Positions 1-8,406 of a stretch of DNA of 64,000 nucleotides are shown here, one piece after another. Numbering within the stretch: the stretch's first letter is position 1; each line of letters starts with the position of its first letter. Source of the stretch: JBHEBG01 sp046557915 (lineage in GTDB: Bacteria > Bacteroidota > Bacteroidia > Flavobacteriales > Flavobacteriaceae); assembly GCF_046557915.1 (NCBI RefSeq), contig NZ_JBHEBG010000001.1, positions 1,837,657 through 1,901,656 of the forward strand, read 5' to 3'. The notes below the pieces were generated by a model. That model made no database searches and was not told where the DNA came from. It saw only the letters and a program-made list of their open reading frames with translations. Both the position numbers and the translations under genes were made by a program.

Positions 1-874
1 ATCGAATTCCTGTCTTTAAATACAAAGTATTGTCCTTATCCACGGAGATAACCGAGTTATTTTTTTTATCTCGCAGATCGGCGTTGCTACTAAAGACGTT
101 AGATATGTTAAAAAAGAGTTCTATATGCCTGCCGAATTTGCGCTCATAGCGAAGTCCACCAATTATAACGGACAAGTTTACCCTATCGGCAATTTCTGTA
201 TTGTTTACCAGTAATCCGTTCTGAATGTTGGCGGTAAAACCGTCGAGCTCGGCAACGAGTTTAAATCTGGATTTTTTGGAAAGATGGTACTGCAGATTGG
301 ATTTTGGCACTCCTAAGTTGTAGGACCAATTGGGGTGAAACTTTTTGTAATAGCTTATAAAGGGCAGTGGGAATGGAATACCTCTGTTTTGCGAGTATGA
401 AACCCCTAAAATTAACCTATACGGCCTGCTAATGTCCTTATCATTGGTCTTGTCGTTTATAAAAACTACATCAGCCGAAAAAACGGCATCTTCAAAAGAA
501 ATTTTGCGTACTAGATTGGAGCTAAAACCAGGTGTAAAACGGCCCCCAAACCGCCAATCTCCATTCATTTTAACGGTATACCCAATATTAAGGTCAAGCA
601 ACTGAAAGCCTTCAATGGCATTAATGTCAAATGCATCAATACCAGCATCAAAATCGAGATCTATCTTACTATAATCCAAACCTAATAAGAGAAAGCTATT
701 TGGTCTCAAACGGATAGGGTAATTGAACAACCCCCTTAACCTGCTATAACCTACATTGGAATCCCCTTTGGGCAGCACTGTATATTCTATTTTGGCCAAA
801 TCAGACAACTGTGCGGACATAAAAGATGTGCAAAGCAGCAGCAGAAATAGGTATTGCAATTTTTTTTGCGTCAT
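1..874 (-). CDS. Outer-membrane beta-barrel protein, DUF6268-like (C-terminus outside window)
   Basis: The frame is open from an ATG at 874 to the window edge, giving about 291 codons without a stop, so the C-terminus is missing. The N-terminus is a signal peptide (MTQKKLQYLFLLLLCTSFMSAQ) cleaved near Ala-Gln. The rest has alternating hydrophobic and polar strands rich in Tyr, Phe, Asn and Gly, as in Bacteroidota outer-membrane barrels, and its general pattern recalls the DUF6268 family. It starts 8 bases after the antiporter stop and so is probably the last or a late gene of the long minus-strand operon. The function is not known. Barrel assignment is an inference from composition; the family name is from memory. 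Confidence 0.8.
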   Translation of the reverse strand, partial: MTQKKLQYLFLLLLCTSFMSAQLSDLAKIEYTVLPKGDSNVGYSRLRGLFNYPIRLRPNSFLLLGLDYSKIDLDFDAGIDAFDINAIEGFQLLDLNIGYTVKMNGDWRFGGRFTPGFSSNLVRKISFEDAVFSADVVFINDKTNDKDISRPYRLILGVSYSQNRGIPFPLPFISYYKKFHPNWSYNLGVPKSNLQYHLSKKSRFKLVAELDGFTANIQNGLLVNNTEIADRVNLSVIIGGLRYERKFGRHIELFFNISNVFSSNADLRDKKNNSVISVDKDNTLYLKTGIR

Positions 875-882
875 TTTAATGG

Positions 883-2124
883 TTAGTGGTAGAGACCTTT
901 TACCAATTTCCCAATACTTAGTCCTTGCACAAGGATGGAAAAAAGCACTACGGTATAGGTAATATACAGAATTATTTCTGATGAGGAATTGTTTGCCAAA
1001 CTCAGGGCCAACGCTATTGAAATTCCACCCCGTAAACCTCCCCAAGTTAAAATGGCCACTGTTTTTATAGGACTGCTTTCGGAGTGCTTTAATAGCGAAT
1101 AGGGTAGGAGCACAGAAATAAACCTGGCCAACAATACTACCAATACCGATATAAGCCCTAACATTAAATACGAGGTTTGAAAATGCAATAGATGAATGGC
1201 AAGACCTATCAAAACAAACAAAATACCGTTAAAAACATCATCTAGAACCTCCCAAATATCATTGATCAGTTTTCTGGTAGGCCCTTTGTTTGTGGCTATG
1301 TTTAATTTATTACCGATAATCATACCGGAAACTACCATGGCCAGCGGTCCCGAAACATGTATCAGTGATGCCATGGAATAGCCGCCCATTACTATTGCCA
1401 AACTTATCATAACCGCCAATTGCGGATTAGACTGTACTGACTTTATGCAATAATACCCCACAAAGCCAAGTAATCCGCCATAGGCTATACCGCCAATGGC
1501 CTCTTCTAAAAATAACTTGCCTATTTCCACGCCCAAAGAACTTTCCGTAGGATGACCCCCCATATCTCCCAGAATTAATATTCCTGCAAAGACAACTACA
1601 CCGATACCATCATTAAAAAGTGATTCTCCCTCTATTTTAACTTGTAGGTTTTTGGCGATATTGGTTTTTTTAAGAATGGCGAGCACTGCAATTGGGTCGG
1701 TCGGTGAAATAAGCGCTCCAAACAACATGGCATGTAAGAATGGTATCTGTAGGCCAACTGCATCAGCTGCTAGGTAAGTTAGGCCACCCACAATAAATGT
1801 GGAGATAACCACCCCTAACGTTGCAAACAAAAGTACCGACCATTTTTCTTTTTTAAGATCGTCCAAGTTAACGTGCAAAGCCCCTGCAAAAAGTAAAAAA
1901 CTCAAAATCCCATCTAGGAGTAAGGTCTTAAAATCGGAATTGGTAACAATATCACAGAAAAACAGATAGAAATCTGGGAAAATGCCTTTGCTTAGAGTTA
2001 TTAAGATAATGGTCATTAAACTTAGTAACATTAGTCCGATCGTAGCAGGAAGTTTAAGCCATTTATAGTTTACAAAACTAAAAAAGGCGGCCAAGGAAAA
2101 TACTATACTAAAAGATTGTAGCAT
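883..2124 (-). CDS. Cation/proton antiporter, CPA1 (NhaP) family
   Basis: A 413-residue polytopic membrane protein with about 12 hydrophobic segments. It carries the CPA1 hallmarks SPTDPIAVLAILKK near residue 140 and GESLFNDGIGVVVF near residue 165; the Asn-Asp pair of the latter is the ion-binding site in NhaP exchangers. The expected role is exchange of Na+ (or K+) for H+ across the inner membrane. The length is that of the transport domain alone, with no cytoplasmic regulatory tail. The start lies 4 bases after the stop of the ion-channel gene, which suggests co-transcription, and the pairing of an antiporter with a K+ channel points to ion homeostasis. Ion specificity cannot be read from the sequence. 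Confidence 0.9.
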   Translation of the reverse strand: MLQSFSIVFSLAAFFSFVNYKWLKLPATIGLMLLSLMTIILITLSKGIFPDFYLFFCDIVTNSDFKTLLLDGILSFLLFAGALHVNLDDLKKEKWSVLLFATLGVVISTFIVGGLTYLAADAVGLQIPFLHAMLFGALISPTDPIAVLAILKKTNIAKNLQVKIEGESLFNDGIGVVVFAGILILGDMGGHPTESSLGVEIGKLFLEEAIGGIAYGGLLGFVGYYCIKSVQSNPQLAVMISLAIVMGGYSMASLIHVSGPLAMVVSGMIIGNKLNIATNKGPTRKLINDIWEVLDDVFNGILFVLIGLAIHLLHFQTSYLMLGLISVLVVLLARFISVLLPYSLLKHSESSPIKTVAILTWGGLRGGISIALALSLANNSSSEIILYITYTVVLFSILVQGLSIGKLVKGLYH

Positions 2125-2128
2125 GTTT

Positions 2129-2770
2129 TCATGATTTTACGTTAATATATTTTCCAACAAAAACTGCAATTACTATGGCAAGGTAAAATTGCCCAATAAT
2201 ATTCATTACCAAGGTTATCGCCTGCGATTGTGGTGTTAATGGTGTTACATCTCCATAACCTACTGTGGTAATACTGATAAAGCTAAAATAATAGAAGATA
2301 TAGCCAGAATAGTTGCCCCGAAGGTGGAATGATGAAGGGTCTATAAAGTGAGTTATCTCAAACAATATACCACCGATAATGCCCAAATAGATAAATCCTA
2401 AAATAGGCCCCAAAATAAATTGAAGGTCGATTTCTTTCATCATCCGTAGCTGTTTTAGAAGTAGGGCGCAGAAGTATAAAAACAACAAAAAAGACGTTAC
2501 AAGCCTCATTACGGTAATTGTTTTGGAGTTGGGGTAGGTAAATTCCAACCAAATAAAAATCAAGGCTAAAAAACCTAAGATATATGACCTTGTTCTTGTT
2601 TTGGTGTTGGAAGCGATAAGCGAGCTTACCAAGATTACAATTGTGTAGTTGATAACGACAGTGTGGGCAGGGTATACATCCGAAATGCTAGTATGGATGG
2701 GTGTCAGTAGAAAATTGATCACCCCGATAAGGGCTATTAAGTATTTGTTTCTGTTTAAAAAATCGACCAT
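2129..2770 (-). CDS. Two-pore-helix type potassium channel (ion channel family)
   Basis: A 213-residue membrane protein. Four hydrophobic segments fill the first 125 residues, followed by a canonical pore unit: an outer helix, a pore loop with the selectivity filter TVGYGD at residues 169-174, and an inner helix at about 185-207. The filter is the signature of K+ channels. No RCK/TrkA_N cytoplasmic gating domain follows, so gating is not obvious. Genes on both sides are minus-strand and close, and the antiporter begins 4 bases downstream. Inferred role: K+ flux balancing charge moved by the neighbouring antiporter or by the redox proteins of this operon. Confidence 0.85.
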   Translation of the reverse strand: MVDFLNRNKYLIALIGVINFLLTPIHTSISDVYPAHTVVINYTIVILVSSLIASNTKTRTRSYILGFLALIFIWLEFTYPNSKTITVMRLVTSFLLFLYFCALLLKQLRMMKEIDLQFILGPILGFIYLGIIGGILFEITHFIDPSSFHLRGNYSGYIFYYFSFISITTVGYGDVTPLTPQSQAITLVMNIIGQFYLAIVIAVFVGKYINVKS

Positions 2771-2803
2771 TTTTGGCTTTAATAATTTTCTGTTTGCGCT
2801 TAC

Positions 2804-3598
2804 CTAATAAACATTTGAAGGTTGGTTAAGGTCTACTATGTCTTTTGTGTCTATTTGCAACTGATACCAATCTTCCATTTGTACAATGTTACCCCGCACC
2901 AGCGATGGTTTTCCTATGTAGGGCAATATATCTTGATGAATAGGGTTTCCGTCAATATCCGTTATCAGATAGTATTCGGCAATATTGTTATCATCTGTGG
3001 TTGCCAATACGGGCGGTATGCCTCCAGAGATGCAAAGGGAAGCGCAACTTCTGTGTATTTTACCCTTACCGGGTTTCATTACCCCAAAGTAACATTTAGG
3101 ATCTATTATTTCTCCCCGCAGTTCCATATTCTTTACCACCACTTTTGGTTTGGGAAGTCTGTTGGCAATGGCATTGTCCACCAGGGTAATTTTTTCCTCG
3201 TCGGTAATCTGCAACAACGTTTTTCCGTTATAGTAAATAAGGTTCCCAGATATACTCAGGATGCTTCCAGAGAGTTTTTTTTTCTTGGCACGTATTTTTT
3301 GTAATGTAGGGTTTGCACTAAATTTCCCGAAGCCCACAAGAAGGATATTTTTATAAGTAGTGTCCCCTATTTTTACTTTTAGCATGGGATAAGGAAGTTC
3401 ATGATATACCCCGGTAATTTTAGTAAGCTCACCAAATTCAAAGACACTATTTTTATCTTTATTCTGTGTAAGGCCAAATATGGCAGCCATTACCAAGAGC
3501 AGTACTAACATAGCGAGCACAAAACGCTTTAGAAGTTTTTTTGTTTTTTGAGCTACCTTGTTACTATACCCAATATAAAAATCATCATTCTTTTTCAT
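2804..3598 (-). CDS. Membrane-anchored conserved protein of the Rieske operon, function unknown
   Basis: I chose the ATG at 3598 (264 residues); an upstream TTG in frame at 3628 would run into the preceding gene, whose stop is 10 bases away. The protein begins with a charged stretch and one transmembrane helix (about residues 25-45), followed by a probably periplasmic domain. Near residue 160 it has a striking conserved-looking segment, GEIIDPKCYFGVMKPG, then HRSCASLCISGGIPP, with three Cys and one His that could bind metal or form disulfides. I do not recognise a named family. The position directly after the Rieske/ferric-reductase-like gene suggests it is a partner subunit of that protein; this is inference. 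Confidence 0.85.
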   Translation of the reverse strand: MKKNDDFYIGYSNKVAQKTKKLLKRFVLAMLVLLLVMAAIFGLTQNKDKNSVFEFGELTKITGVYHELPYPMLKVKIGDTTYKNILLVGFGKFSANPTLQKIRAKKKKLSGSILSISGNLIYYNGKTLLQITDEEKITLVDNAIANRLPKPKVVVKNMELRGEIIDPKCYFGVMKPGKGKIHRSCASLCISGGIPPVLATTDDNNIAEYYLITDIDGNPIHQDILPYIGKPSLVRGNIVQMEDWYQLQIDTKDIVDLNQPSNVY

Positions 3599-3608
3599 TG
3601 CAATAGGT

Positions 3609-4640
3609 TTAAAAGGTAATGGGTTCAACAGCGGTTCCTTCTTCTAGGGCCTGTGGATCAATGTAAATCCCTTTATCGATTTTCTTTATCCTATAGGTTG
3701 CCACTTTTTCCGTAAATGGCGGCGGCGACTGCCCATTTTGCGGTAAATATTGATATCCGTGCCAAGGGCAGGTTACACAGCCATCTACCACTTTACCTTC
3801 ACCCAAAGGACCTCCCTGATGTTTACATACGTTGGAAATGGCAGATAGTTTATGGTCGTATTTAAATAGTGCCACTCGCTCTTTTTTTACTACAAATATT
3901 TTTGCTCGATCTTCCGGAATATCATCTATTTCGCATATATATTCCCAACCATTGTTAACCTGCTTGGTCTTCTGTCGATCTAGTTTTGCCTCTCTTAAGG
4001 CAGCGGTCAGATGCAAGGAGGTCAAGGTTAAGAATCCCAAGGTTAAAATACCGATGGACCATATAGAAGGTTGTTGTTGCAAGGCACCTAGAAAAACATG
4101 CATCAATACCAGTGCATAGGCAAAATATACCATCATATGCAAGCGTTTCCATGTTTTTGGAGACAGATTTTTAAGCCAAAAATCATGACTTGTGGCCGCC
4201 ATTAAGAACAAAATAAGCAGTGCGAAGAAACCCAGTACCTGGAAAGGAAAATTAACAAAAGAATCGTAATCCATATTAGAGGTAAACACTGCATAAAGGG
4301 CATTTACATTACCTAGCGTATGAAATTGAATAATAGAAAAAAGTCCATGAACCAAAGCGGTTAAAAATATGCTTACCCCAAGATGTCTACGATTGTATAA
4401 CAAGGGTAAAAATCTCGGGTTTAATCGAGCTAAGGGCCCTATGGCCAACACAATATGCAACAGCACAATGGCAAGGGTGCCAAATGCCCTAATTATTATG
4501 GTTTCCGCTGTGGCCTCGGGATTTGTTGCCAGGGTAATTAAAACGAACCCCAACAAATAGGTGAGCATTGCAACGGCAATTAGTTTGTCGTACAATTTTT
4601 TATGTTTGTTCCAAAGTATCGTTGTGTAATCTAATCCCAT
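3609..4640 (-). CDS. Ferric-reductase-like transmembrane protein with C-terminal Rieske [2Fe-2S] domain
   Basis: Of the 343 residues, about 1-215 hold six or so transmembrane helices with several His residues (HIVLAIGPLARLNPRF, ALVHGLFSIIQFH, RLHMMVYFAYALVLMH), the layout of the haem b-binding ferric reductase-like domain also seen in MsrQ. Residues 225-343 form a Rieske domain with ligands C272, H274, C291 and H294 (CKH then CPWH). The fusion suggests electron transfer between a [2Fe-2S] centre and membrane haem. The start at 4640 overlaps the upstream gene by 10 bases, as in a translationally coupled operon. The second Rieske domain of the operon lies in the ThDP enzyme at 5268-7223. Electron donor and acceptor are not visible. 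Confidence 0.88.
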   Translation of the reverse strand: MGLDYTTILWNKHKKLYDKLIAVAMLTYLLGFVLITLATNPEATAETIIIRAFGTLAIVLLHIVLAIGPLARLNPRFLPLLYNRRHLGVSIFLTALVHGLFSIIQFHTLGNVNALYAVFTSNMDYDSFVNFPFQVLGFFALLILFLMAATSHDFWLKNLSPKTWKRLHMMVYFAYALVLMHVFLGALQQQPSIWSIGILTLGFLTLTSLHLTAALREAKLDRQKTKQVNNGWEYICEIDDIPEDRAKIFVVKKERVALFKYDHKLSAISNVCKHQGGPLGEGKVVDGCVTCPWHGYQYLPQNGQSPPPFTEKVATYRIKKIDKGIYIDPQALEEGTAVEPITF

Positions 4641-5050
4641 AATATTTCAATATTGAATAGGGTTTCTTCCTTTATTTCATCGTAAATCTTAATTTCATTT
4701 ATAGATTTATCAACTTTGAAATTATAAACCCCTTTTTTGTCCAAAACTCCCAGAAATTGGCCTTTAGGTTTTGCCAACGATACTCCGTAGGCTATTGCAG
4801 CAGGGCTGGGCAAAGGTTGTTTTACGAATATTTGAATTCCATTAAAATCCCCAGTCGGATCCAAAAAGGTGGTAAGCGCTTCGTTTTCAAAGATTAGATG
4901 CCTGTCTCCGGATGCGGAAGAAATCTTCAAATTGCTATCGGTCAGTACGGGTTCTTTAATACCCAAAGTGGCGAATAAAATCCCTAAAGGGGCGGTAGCA
5001 ATTAATAACAGCCATATTAGTTTATGGGCTTTTCTTAGGCCGTACGTCAT
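4631..5050 (-). CDS. Small membrane-anchored periplasmic protein, unknown function
   Basis: 139 residues: an N-terminal transmembrane helix (about residues 12-30) that is likely an uncleaved anchor, then a soluble domain without Cys or other metal-type motifs. I recognise no family. It overlaps the upstream 72-residue gene by 4 bases (ATGA) and the downstream Rieske/haem gene by 10 bases, so it is almost certainly translated with them. Co-occurrence suggests an accessory or assembly role for the membrane redox protein; this is inference only. Confidence 0.8.
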   Translation of the reverse strand: MTYGLRKAHKLIWLLLIATAPLGILFATLGIKEPVLTDSNLKISSASGDRHLIFENEALTTFLDPTGDFNGIQIFVKQPLPSPAAIAYGVSLAKPKGQFLGVLDKKGVYNFKVDKSINEIKIYDEIKEETLFNIEILWD

Positions 5051-5265
5051 GATTTTGTTTTTAGTTTAGATACCAATCTGCTTAAAAGTACTGGCCACAA
5101 AGCAATAGCTCCGGGGATCAACAATAAACGTACTGTCCATTTACTTTCGGTAATTAAGGAATCTAGTTGAGAAGCTCCTTTGAAAAAGAAATAAATGCCA
5201 AAGAGTACACCTAAAATTGCATAAACAGTTAAGAACGTCAAGAAAATTTGAATGGTTGTTTCCAT
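5047..5265 (-). CDS. Small two-helix membrane protein
   Basis: 72 residues with two hydrophobic helices (about 5-29 and 45-65) separated by a short polar loop and ending in a basic tail. The start is 2 bases after the stop of the Rieske-ThDP gene and the end overlaps the next start by 4 bases. Such spacing and the tight operon argue for a real gene despite its size. I do not recognise it; it may be a small subunit of a membrane complex with the neighbouring Rieske/haem protein. Confidence 0.78.
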   Translation of the reverse strand: METTIQIFLTFLTVYAILGVLFGIYFFFKGASQLDSLITESKWTVRLLLIPGAIALWPVLLSRLVSKLKTKS

Positions 5266-5267
5266 AC

Positions 5268-7223
5268 TTAAATAAGGTTTACATCGGTGATAATTTCCAA
5301 AACGGCAGCAGCGGGTTGTTTAAACAATTCGTCCATTGCAGCATTTAGTTCACTTTCATCGGAAACCCTTTTTCCCCACGCACCGCAAGAGTTTGCGTAT
5401 TCTGCAAAATTTGGGTTGGACAAGGTTGTTTGCCAAACGTCAAATTCCCCGGCGCGCTGTTCTTTTGATATTTTTCCCAACTCGTGATTATTAAGTACGA
5501 TCAATTTTATGGGCATATTGTATTTTACAAGAGTGGTTATTTCCGCCAAATATTGGCAAAGGCCTCCATCTCCGGCTACTGCCACAACGGGTCTTGTGTT
5601 GCCCACTGCCGCCCATGCACCAATAGAGGCTGGAAGCGCAAACCCAATGGATCCCAGATAGCCAGACATTAGAAAATCTTGTTCTTTTGGTTCAAAATAC
5701 CGGCCAAAAGAGTATGCATTGTTACCAACATCTACGCACATTACGGCATTTTTGGGTGCCAGTTTGTTCATGCTCTCAAAAACTGCAATAGAACTTACAC
5801 CCTTATCGGAAGTTTCGGTAAGACGCTTTTCTTTTTCTTTTTTCCAGATGGCCCATCTTTCGGCAATTTCCGTTTTTTGATCTAAAGTTTCTGTTTTGCC
5901 CGCCAAGGCTTCCGTAAAGATTTCCAGGGTACGCGATATTTCTCCCCAAACCGCAACGTCTACCTCATGGAACTTGCTTAGTGCCAGTGGATCAAAATCT
6001 ACCTGTATTGTGGGTTTTTTAGGCGTAATGCCCGTGTGATTGGAAAATGAGGCTCCGAAGACAACTAGCAAATCTGCTTCGTTCATAAACCAAGAGGCAA
6101 TAGGGGTACCACTTCTTCCCAATACTCCACACCCTAGGGGGTGATTGTCTGCAATAAGGCCTTTTCCTTTAAAAGTGGTTACCACTGCTGCATTTAAGGA
6201 TTCGGCAAATGCTACTATTTTCTCTTTATGGTTACGTGCTCCGTGTCCCATAACTATAACGGGTCTTTTCGAACTCCGAAGCAAGTCTATTGCTTTATTG
6301 GCCATTTCTTCGGGAGGAGCAATTTGTAGGGGTGTTATTCTATTGGTAGGAAACTGTGCCTTGGCATTAGGTTTTGCCCTTAACTCTTGTATTTCATCAG
6401 GAAACGTAAGATGCGAGACATCGCGTCTTAGAAGGGCATTTTTAATTGCCAAGGACATTAGTTCGGCATGCTTGCTATCACTTTGAACCCTTTGGTTAAA
6501 TTCGGCCACTGTATTGAATGCCTGAACCAGATCTACTTCTTGAAAGTTACCGGTTCCAACAACTTGGGTAGCCACTTGTCCTGTGAGCGCTAAAAATGGA
6601 GCCCTGTCTACCTTGGCGTCCCACATACCGGTATATAGATTGGTAGCACCGGGCCCAGCGATAGTAAAACATGCTGCTGGTCTACCTGTTAACTTACCGT
6701 ATGCGGAAGCCGCAAAAGCTGCAGCTCCTTCGTGTCTAATACCATAAAAATTAAGATTTCCCTTTTCTTCTTGTCGTTTCATGGCATCGGCAAAGCCTAA
6801 GTTGGAATGCCCCACCATTCCAAATACTTTGGTTACGCCCCAATTTATCATGGTTTCTACCATAATATCGGATACCGTAGGTTGATGTGCTTCCTCATCT
6901 TCTACCCCTACTAGGATGGAACCATTTTCCTCTTTGGTAGGAAAGGTCTGTACCCCATCATCATAACCGCCAGGCGGAAGTCCGGTACAGGGGTCAAAAT
7001 CCCAACCGTGCCATGGGCAACGCAGCAATCCATTCTCAATGGAGCCTTCTCCCAACGGTCCTCCCTGATGTGGACATTTGTTATCCAAAGCAGAAAATTT
7101 CCCTTTAAAATGGGTTAAACAAATACCTTTATGGTTTACAGTTACGGTTTTGACCCTTCCTTCGGGTAAATCTTTTTTGTTGGTCAGAACTTTATGCCAG
7201 ATGATATCTTTTTTAGCGGTCAT
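5268..7223 (-). CDS. Rieske [2Fe-2S] domain fused to thiamine-diphosphate enzyme (pyruvate oxidase/acetolactate synthase-like)
   Basis: 651 residues. Residues 1-108 are a Rieske domain with ligands C50, H52, C69 and H72. Residues 115-650 are a complete three-domain ThDP enzyme: the N-terminal domain has the catalytic-type Glu E165 in GIRHEGAAAFAASAYGK, a central TPP-enzyme M domain lies at about 305-440, and the C-terminal domain has the ThDP/Mg2+ motif GDG at 551-553 followed by NN at 578-579. The enzyme half looks like the pyruvate oxidase/acetolactate synthase/oxalyl-CoA decarboxylase superfamily. Inferred role: decarboxylation of a 2-oxo acid with electrons passed to the iron-sulfur centre. 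Such enzymes usually use FAD and quinone, so a fused Rieske centre is unusual. No signal peptide is seen, so it should be cytoplasmic. Confidence 0.9.
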   Translation of the reverse strand: MTAKKDIIWHKVLTNKKDLPEGRVKTVTVNHKGICLTHFKGKFSALDNKCPHQGGPLGEGSIENGLLRCPWHGWDFDPCTGLPPGGYDDGVQTFPTKEENGSILVGVEDEEAHQPTVSDIMVETMINWGVTKVFGMVGHSNLGFADAMKRQEEKGNLNFYGIRHEGAAAFAASAYGKLTGRPAACFTIAGPGATNLYTGMWDAKVDRAPFLALTGQVATQVVGTGNFQEVDLVQAFNTVAEFNQRVQSDSKHAELMSLAIKNALLRRDVSHLTFPDEIQELRAKPNAKAQFPTNRITPLQIAPPEEMANKAIDLLRSSKRPVIVMGHGARNHKEKIVAFAESLNAAVVTTFKGKGLIADNHPLGCGVLGRSGTPIASWFMNEADLLVVFGASFSNHTGITPKKPTIQVDFDPLALSKFHEVDVAVWGEISRTLEIFTEALAGKTETLDQKTEIAERWAIWKKEKEKRLTETSDKGVSSIAVFESMNKLAPKNAVMCVDVGNNAYSFGRYFEPKEQDFLMSGYLGSIGFALPASIGAWAAVGNTRPVVAVAGDGGLCQYLAEITTLVKYNMPIKLIVLNNHELGKISKEQRAGEFDVWQTTLSNPNFAEYANSCGAWGKRVSDESELNAAMDELFKQPAAAVLEIITDVNLI

Positions 7224-7242
7224 TTCCCATCGTATTTTAGTG

Positions 7243-7626
7243 TTAGCATTTATTATTGAATTGGTCTTGTCTTAACTTCACGGCTTTGAAAGAGTATATA
7301 ACAAGTAGTGCAAGGCCAATTAATGCCCAGCAAATACCGCCTATGGTTATGTAAATAAAGGAGTTATTATGGCCGCCAACGCTTTGCATTATCCCAGAAA
7401 CCAAACCAGAGACTAGCAGAAACCCTACCGAACTGTATAAAAATACCATGGCGCTATTCAATAATTTTAGTTGCCTCAGTTTTTTTTCCATCAAAATTTG
7501 GGTAGTAGTAGTATCGGCAATGAGCATTCTCATTTCATTGCTTAGAGCAACCATTAAATTGGAGGTAGACAGTATAAGTAAGCCTATGCCCGGTATTATG
7601 GTAATGGGTATGTACCAGTTTTCCAT
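7243..7626 (-). CDS. DUF2721-like membrane protein
   Basis: 127 residues with three transmembrane segments: at about 8-30, and two near 58-80 and 90-113. Between the first two is a polar helix with many Arg, Lys and Leu. This layout fits the DUF2721 family, whose function is unknown. It lies 19 bases upstream of the Rieske-ThDP start and 5 bases after the gene before it, so it belongs to the same transcript. The family name is a memory-based match and should be taken as moderate. Confidence 0.75.
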   Translation of the reverse strand: MENWYIPITIIPGIGLLILSTSNLMVALSNEMRMLIADTTTTQILMEKKLRQLKLLNSAMVFLYSSVGFLLVSGLVSGIMQSVGGHNNSFIYITIGGICWALIGLALLVIYSFKAVKLRQDQFNNKC

Positions 7627-7631
7627 AGTTT

Positions 7632-8390
7632 TCAGCGCTTATAAGCCATTAAGGCCTCTTCCAAAAATAACAAGGCTGCGTTTCTATCCGTACCGGTAGC
7701 AGGCAAAATAGCACCTTTAAATCCATTGTTGTGCCATGCACCAGTGGTCAGTGGGGTTAGCTTTGTTGTTTCCAAGGCATCGTGCCCATGATACCCACTG
7801 ATATAGAAATAGTAGTCATTTACCAAGGAATCCGGAATAGCGAGTCCTAATCCAATAGAGAGCTTGTCACTATCCTTAAACTCAATAAAAGCACCTGTAT
7901 CAAAATGATGGGACCATATTCTTATTTCGGAGATCAAACCATGTTTTTCAAGAAAGGATTCCAATACCAATTGGGCCAAAATCCGGTAATGCATTAATTC
8001 TTTAAGCCTATTTACATTATGCAACTTAAAGGTAAAATCGTCGGTTATTTGATAGGGCAGCTCATAATGGAATGCATACGAATAGGGTTTACTAATTTTG
8101 GCATCTTGCGTCTGTTGTTTTATCCAGTTTAGCACTTCGGTATGGCGACTACCATCCAATCTATAAGATTCTATAAGATTGGGCGTGTTCCAGGCTAAAG
8201 TAAAATTGTTGTAGTTAAGGGACAGTGTATTCCCTGCTTCATTCAGAGGTCTAGAAAACATAGCTCCGCTCTCTATGGAAAATCCAAGGTTGGTGTGACT
8301 ATCGTCTGCCTTTTTTTCTACAAAACTTATTCCGGCCGCTGCTAGATACTGCGCTGCCAAATGCATTTGGGTGGTCATGTTGTTTATCAT
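7632..8390 (-). CDS. Conserved hypothetical soluble protein
   Basis: 252 residues, no signal peptide or membrane segment. An ATG at 8390 gives MINNMTTQM and a second ATG at 8378 is equally possible. The protein is rich in aromatic and His residues, and near the C-terminus has a Trp-His pair in TTGAWHNNGFKGAILPATG, which loosely recalls the DUF5996 family. I cannot name a function. It is flanked by 16-base and 5-base gaps in the same direction, so it is co-transcribed with the redox genes. Confidence 0.78.
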   Translation of the reverse strand: MINNMTTQMHLAAQYLAAAGISFVEKKADDSHTNLGFSIESGAMFSRPLNEAGNTLSLNYNNFTLAWNTPNLIESYRLDGSRHTEVLNWIKQQTQDAKISKPYSYAFHYELPYQITDDFTFKLHNVNRLKELMHYRILAQLVLESFLEKHGLISEIRIWSHHFDTGAFIEFKDSDKLSIGLGLAIPDSLVNDYYFYISGYHGHDALETTKLTPLTTGAWHNNGFKGAILPATGTDRNAALLFLEEALMAYKR

Positions 8391-8406
8391 ATTCTTTTTT
8401 AATTAT

